Shown here one piece after another: positions 1-11,289 of a DNA stretch of 64,000 nt; positions within the stretch are counted from its first letter, which is position 1, and every line of letters begins with the position of its first letter. Source of the DNA: Pomphorhynchus laevis (lineage: Eukaryota; Acanthocephala; Palaeacanthocephala; Echinorhynchida; Pomphorhynchidae). Below the pieces are notes generated by a model. It was not told the origin of the DNA and made no database searches. It saw nothing but the letters and a program-made list of their open reading frames with translations. Where the stretch lies: the NCBI GenBank assembly GCA_012934845.2, contig WNNJ02002114.1:62001-126000 (forward strand). The letters run 5' to 3'. Made by a program: the position numbers and the translations under genes.

Positions 1-1530
1 ATATATTTTTAGTATACTAAAAATATATAATTTAAATATTAAATAATTTTTAAAAATGATGTTTAAGAGAAGCTGGAAAGCAGAGTACGTCCTATCGAAA
101 AATTATTATGGCTATCCACATCTTTATTAGTGCATTAAAGAGAAAAAATCTCGATTTTCGATCATGGTCACGTCTCAATCTTTCCTTTAAAGTGTGAATT
201 ATAATGCGTTTTAAAAATGATGTTTAAGAGAAGCTGGAAAGCAGAGTACGTCCTATCAAAAAGTGGCTATTCATATCATTAGTAAATTAATGTCACATTC
301 AAATGACAGGTTAGCAACCGAGCTAAGATGACGAGATTGTCTATACATTTACAAGTGATTTGATATATTTTTAGTATACTGAAAATATATAATTTAAATA
401 TTAAATAATTTTTAAAAATGATGTTTAAGAGAAGCTGGAAAGCAGAGTACGTCCTATCGAAAAATTATTATGGCTATCCACATCTTTATTAGTGCATTAA
501 AGAGAAAAAATCTCGATTTTCGATCATGGTCACGTCTCAATCTTTCCTTTAAAGTGTGAATTATAATGCGTTTTAAAAATGATGTTTAAGAGAAGCTGGA
601 AAGCAGAGTACGTCCTATCAAAAAGTGGCTATTCATATCATTAGTAAATTAATGTCACATTCAAATGACAGGTTAGCAACCGAGCTAAGATGACGAGATT
701 GTCTATACATTTACAAGTGATTTGATATATTTTTAGTATACTGAAAATATATAATTTAAATATTAAATAATTTTTAAAAATGATGTTTAAGAGAAGCTGG
801 AAAGCAGAGTACGTCCTATCGAAAAATTATTATGGCTATCCACATCTTTATTAGTGCATTAAAGAGAAAAAATCTCGATTTTCGATCATGGTCACGTCTC
901 AATCTTTCCTTTAAAGTGTGAATTATAATGCGTTTTAAAAATGATGTTTAAGAGAAGCTGGAAAGCAGAGTACGTCCTATCAAAAAGTGGCTATTCATAT
1001 CATTAGTAAATTAATGTCACATTCAAATGACAGGTTAGCAACCGAGCTAAGATGACGAGATTGTCTATACATTTACAAGTGATTTGATATATTTTTAGTA
1101 TACTGAAAATATATAATTTAAATATTAAATAATTTTTAAAAATGATGTTTAAGAGAAGCTGGAAAGCAGAGTACGTCCTATCGAAAAATTATTATGGCTA
1201 TCCACATCTTTATTAGTGCATTAAAGAGAAAAAATCTCGATTTTCGATCATGGTCACGTCTCAATCTTTCCTTTAAAGTGTGAATTATAATGCGTTTTAA
1301 AAATGATGTTTAAGAGAAGCTGGAAAGCAGAGTACGTCCTATCAAAAAGTGGCTATTCATATCATTAGTAAATTAATGTCACATTCAAATGACAGGTTAG
1401 CAACCGAGCTAAGATGACGAGATTGTCTATACATTTACAAGTGATTTGATATATTTTTAGTGAAAAATTATACTGAAAATATATAATTTAAATATTAAAT
1501 AATTTTTAAAAATGATGTTTACAATCACGA
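1..1530. repeat. Satellite array, 362-bp unit, four full copies plus a partial
   Basis: The same block recurs with its marker ATG at 56, 418, 780 and 1142, a spacing of exactly 362 bp. A fifth, partial unit has its marker at 1512 after an 8-bp slip. Copies are almost identical. Each unit is composite: a roughly 46-bp segment (AT-rich lead, then an AGAGAAGCTGGAAAGC core) occurs twice per unit, 161 bp apart, so an older shorter repeat was amplified as a higher-order unit. The array runs off the left edge. No coding frame or hammerhead core was seen on either strand. Confidence 0.97.
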
Positions 1531-3400
1531 CTAAGTGCGAACATAATATCTTATTCTTTCATTTAACAGAGCGATTAATTAAAGGGTATGTTTTTGTCTG
1601 AGGTAAATTTCTTACAATTATGAAATTTAAATAATCTATAATTAATATATTTTTAAATGTAATTGATGCTGTGCATTTAAGTCATATTTTAAGAAGCAAC
1701 TGATTTTGATATCACACTTTTTTCAATATTTTTGATTGCACAACTTACCGCCAATAGATAAAAACCAGCTAATAAAAATATTTCCAAAATATAAAATAGC
1801 AATTGTAAAGCCACAAACCAAATTTGTATCCTTTAAGTAATACTGATTTCGTAATATAAATTTTAGATGCGATAATAAACGTTTACATATTTCATAGCTA
1901 ATATAAATAAGATCTATAAATATTAAGACTAAAGAGTTTATTATACTAATTATATTAATTCTTAATATATTTTATTAATTCTTGATTAATATTAAGAATG
2001 CTTTATAAAGATTATTACATTTAAATTATAGCTACTGATTTGGATACTGCCATTTTCATAAGATTTAAAAGGATATTACCCCTTAAGATAAGATCTGTAT
2101 AAGATCTTATATAAGATCTGTATATTTGAAAGTATTAGATTTTAATCTGTCAGATATTTAAAATTATTTGAATTCCCAAGCGTATTAACATTTACCGGAA
2201 TAATACAAATAATTTTTTAAAATGTTTTTATTAAAATAAGAATGTTTGAATTCTATATATAATAAAATTAATAAAATTGAAAAATAATATAATAATTATA
2301 ATAATACAATAATAAAATAATATAATAATTATAATAATACAATAATAAAATAATACAATAAAATTGAAAAACTATTTTCCAATCTCAAGAATTGTAATTT
2401 GAACCATGCTATTCTCGAAATACATAATGGATAGTATAATAGTAGATTATCTATTTTACTGGACTGTAATAGTTGATTATCAACAAATCATCAGTGAATA
2501 ATTTTGATTGAATTATTGCTAGTGCTATCCTCGTGTCCTCATTTTATTTTGTTCATAACTGATGTACTAAAAGCTTTAAATATTAAATATTTTAACAATT
2601 AAATATTATAATTATATAAATATAATTATAAATATATATAAATATCATATAGTATTTTATTATATGATAATATAATATGTTAATATTATTATATTAATGT
2701 ATTATATTTTATTATATTTAAATTTAATATAATATATATTTATATATTATATAAATATTATATATAAATATATATAAATATTATAATTATTATCTTAATT
2801 TAAATATCCAATATCTTAACAAAATTAACAAATTTAATTAAAATATCAAAATGGTTTAATGTTCTTAGTATTTAGAAAATATATTCTCTAAAGAATTTTA
2901 TTCTTGGAATGCTATTATTAATGATATTAAATATACGTTGTATTTTTATTAAGTTTCGTTTATAACTGCTTTGCCGAGAAAATAGTCTTTGAATATTTTT
3001 TTTGTTTTGCTAATTATCTGGCTATATCGTCTTACGGTATTTGTTTACTGTTCAGTTTCGTTTATGTATAAATTATAGCAGCTAGCCGTTAATTGTACTT
3101 TTTTGCTATTATGCAAGACATTGATTGTGTGTAAATCAATACCATAATAACATATTACAGTGTCCTTGCAGTTAGTATGCATTTGCATTTATTTTTGAGT
3201 GAGCATAATAACAATCAGACAGTGATAACAATGCGGAATAGGTTGCTTCTATGTTCCATAAATGGAAACATTGTGTTTTGATATGGATTAATTACTAATT
3301 CATTTCGACAAGCTCTGCATCAGGTACGGAGGTGTATCTATTGTGAGTATGCTGATATGATAAATGTGGAATTGGTTTCGATTACACCCGTTTCAGGCCG
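1531..3400. other. AT-rich intergenic DNA upstream of actin
   Basis: No gene or recognisable element was seen. It contains an (AAT)n/(ATAATA)n-like microsatellite at about 2277-2365, which includes a short internal duplication, and a nearly pure A/T tract at about 2590-2790. Confidence 0.7.
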
Positions 3401-3411
3401 TTATATCAGAA

Positions 3412-3418
3412 TATAAAA
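3412..3418 (+). promoter_or_regulatory. Candidate TATA box of the actin gene
   Basis: A TATAAAA heptamer lies 92 bp before the actin ATG, in a slightly less AT-rich stretch. The position suits a TATA box with a short 5' leader, but such heptamers are common by chance in DNA this AT-rich. Confidence 0.3.
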
Positions 3419-3509
3419 ATGGCAAAAACATAGGGTCAAGATAAACGTTTTCTACTGTGAATTAGAGAGTTTGCTGTTTCTGAAAGAGAACTGTTTCTGA
3501 AGGTGAACA

Positions 3510-4640
3510 ATGTGCGACGACGATATTGCAGCAGTTGTGATAGACAATGGAAGTGGTATGTGCAAGGCCGGATTTGCCGGGGATGATGCTCCGAGGGTAG
3601 TATTTCCGTCTATTGTTGGAAGACCAAAATATCAAGCAGTTATGGTCGGCATGGGACAAAAGGATAGTTATGTCGGCGATGAGGCACAAAGCAAACGAGG
3701 TATCTTGACTTTGAAATACCCTGTGGAACATGGAATCATTACAAATTGGGATGATATGGAAAAGGTATGGCATCACACATTTTACAATGAACTTAGAGTA
3801 GCCCCAGAAGAACATCCAACTTTGCAAACTGAATCACCATTAAACCCAAAGGTGAACAGAGAGAAAATGACACAAATTATGTTTGAAACTTTCAACAGCC
3901 CAGCCATGTACGTTGCGATTCAAGCTGTTCTGTCACTATACGCGTCTGGAAGAACAACTGGTGTCGTCATCGACAGTGGAGATGGTGTTACCCATGCTGT
4001 CCCAATTTATGAAGGATATGCTTTACCACATGCCATTTTACGTTTAGACGTGGCTGGAAGAGAACTTACAGAATATATGATGAAAATTATGATGGAGCAT
4101 GGATACGCATTTGTCTCATCAGCTGAACGAGAAATTGTTAGGGATGTTAAAGAAAAACTATGCTACGTGGCACTTGATTTTGAACAGGAGCTAGCCGTAG
4201 CCGCATCGTCATCATCACTGGAGAAAAGCTATGAACTACCCGATGGACAAGTTATTACAATCGGAAACGAAAGATTCCGATGCCCAGAAGCGCTATTCCA
4301 ACCGTCGTTCATTGGTATGGAAGTATTAGGTATTCATGAAACTGCATTCAATTCAATTATGCGATGTGATATTGATATTAGAAAGGATTTGTATGCAAAC
4401 ACTGTTTTATCCGGAGGTAGCAGTATGTATCCTGGAATCGCTGACCGCATGCAGAAGGAAATGACATCCTTGGCACCTAGCACAATTAAGATTAAGATCA
4501 TAGCCCCTCCAGAACGTAAATATTCTGTATGGATTGGTGGATCTATTTTAGCTTCATTATCTACATTCCAAACAATGTGGATATCAAAGGAAGAATACGA
4601 TGAAAGTGGACCGTCCATAGTTCATAGAAAATGTTTCTAA
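3510..4640 (+). CDS. Actin, single uninterrupted reading frame, divergent paralogue
   Basis: This encodes a 376-residue actin, the normal family length, from [16 protein letters not shown] to the invariant end [11 protein letters not shown]. The phosphate-1 loop ([18 protein letters not shown]), the phosphate-2 loop ([10 protein letters not shown]), the adenosine-site region (VLSGG), the EHG motif around the methylated histidine (residue 74) and the C-terminal KCF are all present, so it should bind ATP. Cytoskeletal actins are very strongly conserved, yet this one departs at many places. The D-loop edge reads RPKYQAVMV instead of the usual RPRHQGVMV, changing Lys, Tyr and Ala at a subunit contact. 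Further changes are [14 protein letters not shown] and [19 protein letters not shown]. There are no introns. It may be a lineage-specific actin, an actin in an intron-poor genome, or a retrogene that stayed open. The full open frame and intact nucleotide-site motifs favour function. Confidence 0.95.
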   Translation: MCDDDIAAVVIDNGSGMCKAGFAGDDAPRVVFPSIVGRPKYQAVMVGMGQKDSYVGDEAQSKRGILTLKYPVEHGIITNWDDMEKVWHHTFYNELRVAPEEHPTLQTESPLNPKVNREKMTQIMFETFNSPAMYVAIQAVLSLYASGRTTGVVIDSGDGVTHAVPIYEGYALPHAILRLDVAGRELTEYMMKIMMEHGYAFVSSAEREIVRDVKEKLCYVALDFEQELAVAASSSSLEKSYELPDGQVITIGNERFRCPEALFQPSFIGMEVLGIHETAFNSIMRCDIDIRKDLYANTVLSGGSSMYPGIADRMQKEMTSLAPSTIKIKIIAPPERKYSVWIGGSILASLSTFQTMWISKEEYDESGPSIVHRKCF

Positions 4641-5600
4641 TTCTAAGTCTTTTAATAGTAGAACTACTAATTGTATCAACTTATACTATCAGGTTTACTG
4701 CAGAATAGAATTCATAAATTTTAATATCAAGAAGATAACAAATATTGTTTTTCTTTCATTTCCAATAATTAAGGAGAGAAAATAATAGGTAATTAGAAAA
4801 AACTTATTTAAAATGTTTAAAACAAAAAGTAGTTAATTTTATAAATGTCAATTAAACTTACTAAACTTAAAATTCACTTCACTAAATTTACATAAAATCA
4901 ATAATTCACTACAAATCAATAATTTAAATCAATAATTTTTAAATACAAAATTATTTAAATGTTAATATCTTAACTATAACTATATTTTATTAAATTAATA
5001 TTATATTGAAAATAATAAATAAAACTATAATGACATTTATAATTTCAATTACATTAAATTAATTATTTTATTTTAATTTTAATATTTAATATTTTAATTT
5101 TATTCATCAAATTACATAATTTACAATATATTTAATCATAAAAAAACATGCAATTTCAATATTGTAATAAATATATTTGTATATTTTCATTTTTTTATAA
5201 AATTCAAATTTTTAATTTTTATGAAATAAAGCAGCTACATTTGCTAACAAATATAGTATTAATATAATAATATTAGTATAATACTATTTGATAGATTTAA
5301 TAAATATACTAATAATAAAAGAGTAATTTTTGTTAACAAATTTATATTTATTTTAAAAAATGTATCAAACAAATCGTTTAGCACAAATCGTTTACATATA
5401 GAAGACATATCGAAACAACACATTTTTTTCATTTAATTCCAGACTGATACATAATAATAAAATATTATTGTGTAAAATATTATACTTTTAGAAATATTTT
5501 ATAAATTGATATAAATTTTATAAATTAATATAAATACAATTATAATTGAATTTAATATATATTTAATATTTATATAATATAAATATTTTTTATTAGTATA
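4641..5600. other. AT-rich DNA downstream of actin
   Basis: No gene was seen. Two overlapping AATAAA hexamers at 5014-5023, about 375 bp after the actin stop, are candidate polyadenylation signals but weak evidence given the base composition. Confidence 0.6.
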
Positions 5601-5611
5601 AATTTTATATT

Positions 5612-5645
5612 GAATAACTCAGATCTCTTTAGATCTGAGTTATTC
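5612..5645. repeat. Perfect foldback, 15-bp arms
   Basis: Arms 5612-5626 and 5631-5645 are perfect reverse complements around a CTTT loop. The AATAACTCAG half-site is repeated twice more just downstream (about 5650-5675). This may be the core of a small foldback element. Confidence 0.75.
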
Positions 5646-5734
5646 TCAGAATAACTCAGATGATAAATAACTCAGCTGTTCTTGTGATATGTCTTTAAGT
5701 GCTTAAAAATTCAAAAGAATTTTTATTATCAAGA

Positions 5735-6960
5735 ATGTTTTTATTAACTGAGTCTACATATTTTATATAAAAAACAATTTGATAAATTAAAATTAAATAA
5801 AAATAAAAATTATATAATTAAATAATGATAAATAATAAAAAAAATTGCTATATAAGATTCTATATAATTTATATCAAGTTAAAATTTAAAATTGAAATTT
5901 AAAATAAAAGTCAATTTTAATGAATTGACTAATAAATAACAGACCATGTATCAGAATGAGGATTAAAATTCTATGTTATCAGGTTTTGGTACCTATTTCT
6001 CAAACCAAAATAGCAGCGAGGCTATCTTATATTTTATGGCAATTCGTAAAATTCCACTATTTAATGCATTATATTTCTGTTTGATTGTATTTTTAAAGTT
6101 ATATCATAGTTTGATGAAAGTCAATATCAAATATTATCTTTTGATAAAAGTCAATAGATACAATATATATCTATTAAATTATTTAAAGTTTGATGAAAGT
6201 CAATATCATTACATATTATTTCATGATTTAATGTATTATATTTAAAATTAAATGGTATGCATGAATGCTCATGCAAAAATATGTTTCTTGTAAATTTAAA
6301 TATGTCATGTTTACGATATAAATTAAAAGTAGTTTTTATTGATGTTAATTTAACGATGTATAAGAATAAAGATTACAGGCCATTAGGAGCAACTGTTATG
6401 TTATAAGGTTTCAGCCCATATTCCTCGACCCAACAGCAGCGGGGCTAAATACATGCTAATGATGTATTTCATCTGAAATAACTATCTAGTATCTTATTCT
6501 AATGCAAAGTATATTATTTATTATCCGTCCATAAAAATTTGCCACCTAAGAGTTTAAATTTATTCTTTATATTATTGTGTTGATTTATATGTCTAGCTAC
6601 TACCTGTTTGATTTTATTTTTATAGTAACCTAGTTTAAAATGTGCGTATATTAAATTATTTAAATGATTTTGAAGAAAACTAATATCGTTACGTTTTTTA
6701 AAATTTCATTATTTAATGTATTATATTTTATATTATATGGTATGCATTAATGCTCATGCAAAATATGTTTCTTGTAAATTTAAATATGTCATCTTTACGA
6801 TATAAATTAAAAGTAGTTTTAATTGATGTTAATTTAATGTTCATATCTAGATATACACCTTCTTTATCATTAATATTGGTTTTCTTAAGAATGAGGCTAC
6901 CTGATAAATTTGTTCTTTTATGTCATGTTTACGATATAAATTAAATTAATTTTATATCTT
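5735..6960 (-). mobile_element. Fragments of the 3' part of Naiad-type Penelope-like elements
   Basis: The same terminal block is seen at 40705-41330 and 44470-44840, downstream of Naiad-type reverse transcriptase frames. Here it starts with the terminal GAGTCTACATATTTTATATA motif (5741) and includes the conserved tail sequence at about 5940-6010 and again at 6355-6480. Between and after them (6180-6345, 6650-6950), minus-strand fragments encode the C-terminal part of the reverse transcriptase; the LNMSSLRYKL-type plus-strand translations are its shadow. At least two truncated copies are abutted. Confidence 0.7.
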
Positions 6961-6986
6961 ATTTATCATATCTTATTTTTAAAAAT

Positions 6987-7541
6987 TTGGGATATCCTGA
7001 AAGTATGCTTTTTGATATATTAACGACGGTTGTTGATAGTCATGCTTCAATTCCGGTCGTTGGCCCTGATAAGTTATCGCGTTTTTTGACACTACCTGAG
7101 TGTGGATGGGTGTCAAAGCTCGTTGACAATAGGATGAGAAAGTTTATATTGGAGTCTAATTTGCCCATTAGTCTTATCTACAATGAGCACACTTATAAAT
7201 TAATTAGAATGATGACTAGTGTAAAAAAGATCAATGAGATAAAAGGAATAATTTATCGGATAAACTGCCTTGATTGCGTTCTCTTTTATATAGGACAAAC
7301 TGATAGGTTTTTAAAAACCAGAGTAAAAGAGCATCGCTTAGCCCTACGCACTACTACCCACTCAGCTGTGGCTCAGCATGCCTTAAGTACACGACACAAT
7401 ATTGATTTTAATAATGTTGAAGTTATATATTTTGTCCAAAGAAAATTTGAAAGGCGAATATGCGAGTCGCTCTGGATTGAAGAATTGAAGCCGGGCTTAA
7501 ACGAGAATGATGGCTACCGTTTAATTCTAAATCGGGATTGA
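6987..7541 (+). mobile_element. Canonical Penelope-like element: C-terminal linker and GIY-YIG endonuclease
   Basis: This 184-residue open stretch ends in a GIY-YIG nuclease. GIIYRINCLDCVLFYIGQT carries the two tyrosine motifs (about residues 85-105), KTRVKEH the catalytic arginine, and ESLWIEELKPGLNEND the downstream Glu and Asn region. In canonical Penelope elements this domain follows the reverse transcriptase at the C terminus, and the frame here does end just after it. No reverse transcriptase precedes it; the upstream flank is a different (Naiad-type) fragment, so the copy is 5'-truncated. The frame has no ATG near its left edge and opens at a TTG, consistent with truncation. Its GIY-YIG is clearly distinct from the one at 43396-43990 and 61700-62332, so two Penelope-like lineages coexist. 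Confidence 0.85.
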
Positions 7542-7659
7542 GCATCGTTATTTGTGAAGTTTGCTAATAGACTCTTAGACCTCGCAGCACAATGTGAGGA
7601 CCTACCTAATGTGCATATTTGTTTTTACATTTTATCTGTTTATAACCTTAACATTTTAC

Positions 7660-7720
7660 TTGTTTCAGATTTCTGATGATGATTCCAAACTGGAATCGAA
7701 AATTCAATAAATTTTCTACC
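7660..7720 (+). ncRNA. Hammerhead-like motif in the 3' end of the Penelope-like element (degenerate)
   Basis: About 130 bp after the GIY-YIG stop lie CTGATGA (7673-7679), a perfect 6-bp stem (7681-7686 with 7692-7697, AAACT loop) and GAAA (7698-7701), then a 4-bp stem III (7701-7704 with 7710-7713). These are the conserved boxes of a type I hammerhead in the right order, and Penelope-like elements are known to carry hammerheads. It departs from consensus: an extra U at 7680 before stem II, and flanks (7667-7672 and 7715-7720) that do not form a good stem I. Probably a decayed or very weak ribozyme. Confidence 0.55.
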
Positions 7721-7789
7721 TCATGCGGGGCGTCTTGCCATTTCAATTTTGAGAATTTATCATTGACCCCGAGCACCTTCCTTTTCAAT

Positions 7790-8410
7790 GATCATATCTT
7801 ATACTTTGTCTATCACCAATATTAGTTTTATTAAGAATAAGTATTCTATTAATTTAATTTTATTTATATATTTTTATTTATTTGATAGTTTAATTTTTGT
7901 TAGATAGGCGTTATAGTTATTATACCATATATATGTATATCTTTTTGTATATCAATATTGGTTAAATTGAGAATAAGGCTACCTGTATAAATTTATTTAC
8001 TTATTGGATAAAAATTATTAAGCTAAATACACATATCATCAATATATCAAAACATATATTTCATATATTTATATAATTTAGATTTATTTTTTAAATAGTT
8101 ACCTTAAATTAACATTTACTAAAACTACTATTAATTTATATCGTAAAGATGACACTTTAAATTTACAAGAAACATATTTTGGCATGAGCATTCATGAATA
8201 CCATTTAATATTAATAATACATTAAATAATTAAATTTTAAGAATTGCAACAATATGTAATGATATTGCCTTTTTTTAATATCATTTAAATAATTTAATAG
8301 ATTCATATTTTAAACTAGGATACTATAAAAATATCATCAAACAAAAAATAGTAAAATATATAACTCAACACAATAATATAAAAAATAAATTTTAAATTTT
8401 AATAAATTGA
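7790..8410. mobile_element. Abutted Naiad-type Penelope-like fragments in both orientations
   Basis: About 7800-8060 reads on the minus strand as reverse-transcriptase pieces related to 41690-42060. About 8095-8400 reads on the plus strand and matches the end of the reverse transcriptase frame (compare 9530-9810). Both are short and decayed. Confidence 0.6.
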
Positions 8411-8639
8411 TAATTATCGTCCTGTTTACTGTTCTTTGCGTTCCCGTAATTCCATTTTTACATGTCCTAAACTGATCTACCTCTTTCGGCTTTCGCTTCT
8501 TCATTGTGACTGCTCCTCGTCGTGGAATCATCTACATTCATATATGCCAATCAACATCTCTGCCGTGTTTCAAACGCCAAATTCTATATCATTTAAACAA
8601 TTTAACTAATTTATCTTATGACTTTTACTGTATTTTGTT

Positions 8640-8975
8640 AGTTAGTGTACTTGTAAGCGTGCAGCTGGCACGCATTTGCAACTTTAAATAAATAATTTTT
8701 TATGTTAGGGAAGAGAAGCAATGAAAGAAAAGACATACAAGAACGGAAGTCGATAATGGGGCGAATACTGCCGATGTAACGGGGACTTAAGTTATACGAA
8801 CGGATCTTGTCACGGAAGAAGGGTTTAAGGGAAAGGTGATCATCGAAATGGAAGCCTAAGAAAGTGAGATTATGAACTGTGAGAATGATTGATGAGCAAA
8901 CAATACAAGGGGGAGATATGTTAGGTTTACGGGCATTATAAATAAGCGTGCAGCTGGCAGGCATTTGTCACTCTT
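8640..8975 (-). mobile_element. L2/CR1-like LINE fragment flanked by two 3'-tail stem-loops
   Basis: The minus strand encodes a piece (FLGFHFDDHLSLKPF...IDFRSCMSFLSLLLFPN) homologous to the reverse-transcriptase C-terminal region of the plus-strand LINE at 27479-28895. Plus-strand copies of that family's 3'-terminal stem-loop lie on both sides, at 8657-8673 and 8946-8962. The arrangement implies at least two insertions or an inversion. Confidence 0.65.
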
Positions 8976-8979
8976 ATCA

Positions 8980-9835
8980 TTGGTTTTCTTCAAAATCATT
9001 TAAATAATTTGATAGATAGATATTTTAAACTACGTTACTATAAAAATACCATCAAGCAGAAAATGGTAAAATTTATAAATCAACACAATAATATAAAGAA
9101 TAAATTTAAAATCATTAGCGGAAAATTTTTATGGATGGATAATAAATAATATACTTTGTATATTAGGATTATATACTTAAAATAGTATACTAGAAAATGC
9201 GTCATTTGCATGTATTTGGCCACGCTGCTATATTCTTACATCTATATTCTTACAAACAAAAGGTGTTCCAATGAAGGGGAATAGTAGCCCAATTATAGTT
9301 GTCTTATTTTTAAGCTTTATAGAATATGAATTTGTGCATTACTGTTTAAAAACTAAATCTAAACTATAAAAATATATGAAATATATGTTTCGATACATTG
9401 ATGATATATGTGTATTTAATTCTAATAATTTTTATTCAATTAGTGAGCACATTTATCCAGAAAGCCTTATTCTTAACAAAACCAATATTAATGATAAAGA
9501 AGGTGTATATCTAGATATGAACATTAAATTAACATTAACTAAAACTACTATTAATTTATATCGTAAAGATGACATATTTAAATACAAGAAACATATTTTT
9601 GCATGAGCATTCATGCATACCATATAATATAAAATATAGTACATTAAATAATGAAATTTTAAGAATTGCAACAATATGTAATGATATTGGCTTTCTTCAA
9701 AATCATTTAAATAATTTAATAGATACATATTTTAAACTAGGTTACTATAAAAATAACATCAAGCAGAAAATAGTAAAATATATAAATCAACACAATAATA
9801 TTAAAAATAAATAATCAAATTTCATCAGAGGAAAC
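8980..9835 (+). mobile_element. Naiad-type Penelope-like reverse transcriptase fragments
   Basis: Two plus-strand pieces, about 8985-9175 and 9240-9830. The second includes the RT core CFRYIDDICVFNSNN-type motif (catalytic YIDD, about 9388-9410), then HIYPESLILNKTNINDKEGVYLDMN, matching the copies at 41700-41960 (minus) and 63900-64000 (plus). It ends in the family's tail with an A-rich sequence. Truncated and interrupted. Confidence 0.75.
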
Positions 9836-10304
9836 ATGTATTCGGAAATAGATATAAGCTAAATTTCTTACTTTTGTGATTGCCTTATAATAAAAGAATT
9901 TTCAGAACACACAAAAAGAATTTATTTTCAAAATTTATTAAATTTAATAAATTTAATTAAAATTTACTTTAAATTTTAAAGTAAATAATCTATATTGTTC
10001 TTTCTTTTTATTGACATTTGTGGTTTTGCTATTATTTTGTGTGCCTTTAAAAGTTGTCTGCCGAGATGTTCTACATACAAATGTGTAATGTGTTCAAGTG
10101 TTCATATTTTTTGCAAGTCGTCGAATTAAACATTCACGTCAACCACTTGATGTAACAAATTGAAGAAATCAAAGAAACAAATATGAATTATTAATAATTA
10201 ATTAAAAATATTTAATAAATAAATATAATTAAATAAATAATATATAAATTATATATAATTTAATATTTATTAAATTCTATAAAATTCAATAAAAAATACA
10301 TATT
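9836..10304. other. AT-rich spacer between Penelope-like fragments
   Basis: No gene was seen. It contains AT-rich low-complexity sequence and short local duplications. Confidence 0.5.
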
Positions 10305-10935
10305 TATTAAAATACTTAAAGTAATTAAAGCACATTTTAAAAAATATTGCAAGGTAATCGAAATTAATACTGGTATAAAACACTATTTCAGTATTAATTC
10401 TACAAAAGAATTTTTAGAACAGACGAAAGGAACAAATTTTCAAAATATAAATACATACGATTTTAGTACTCTTTATACAAATCTAGGTTTAGTAGATATT
10501 AAAGAAGCGTTAGTAAAATTAATTAATCTTATATTCGGAAAAAGATATACATATATATGTTATAATAACTATAACGCATATCTTACAAAAGTTCAACCAT
10601 CAAGCAAATATAAATAAATGGATGAAATTGAATTAATAGAATCCTTAAATATTTTGATAAATCAAAATTATTTAAAAGTAGGGACATCTATATTTAGACA
10701 AGTAAAAGGTGTTCCAATGGGTGGAAATAGTAGATCAATTATAGCTGACTTGTTTTTAAGCTTTATAGAATATGAATTTGTTCATGACTGTGTAAAAACA
10801 AAATCTAAAGTATATAAATATATGAAATATATGTTTCGATACATTGATGATATATGTGTAATTTTGAATTGTTAGAATCCTTAAATATTTTGTATAGACA
10901 TTTTGTAAATATTATATAGACAAATAAAAGGTGTT
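10305..10935 (+). mobile_element. Naiad-type Penelope-like reverse transcriptase fragment
   Basis: The plus strand reads LKVIKAHFKKYCKVIEINTG, then TYDFSTLYTNL (the RT motif containing the first catalytic Asp), the IFRQVKGVPMGGNS motif and RYIDDICV. These are in the same order as in the copies at 41700-42480 (minus) and 63400-64000 (plus). Both ends are truncated and a stop separates the two halves near 10615. The GVPMGGNS version here looks closer to the usual polymerase motif than the CVP versions in the longer copies. Confidence 0.8.
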
Positions 10936-11285
10936 TCACTGGGGGTTTATTAATTATCATTGATTTTTTATTAATAATAATTTAATAATTAATTAAAAAT
11001 ATCTTTAATTAATTAAAAATATTAATTATCTATAATTAATATTAATTTTTATATTAATTAATTTTTATTAATTATTTATTAATTATTTAATTATTTTAAA
11101 TATTAATTACTGATATTTATAATATTATAATTATAATATTATAAATATATTAATATTATAATATTATATAATATGTCGAATAATAAAGCATATTTACGTT
11201 GAATATTTTATAACGATGTTGTAAACAATGATTGTGTGTTATTTTTTGTCTTATTTTTATTTTAGTTTTATTCTAATTTTTCAAG
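10936..11285. other. AT-rich low-complexity spacer
   Basis: Dominated by ATTAATTA-like runs (about 10965-11175). No gene was seen. Confidence 0.6.
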
Positions 11286-11289
11286 AGTG

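Noticed and set aside
1-1530. Regular direct repeats resembling a CRISPR array
   Set aside because: The units are 362 bp and nearly identical with no variable spacers; this is a eukaryotic satellite.
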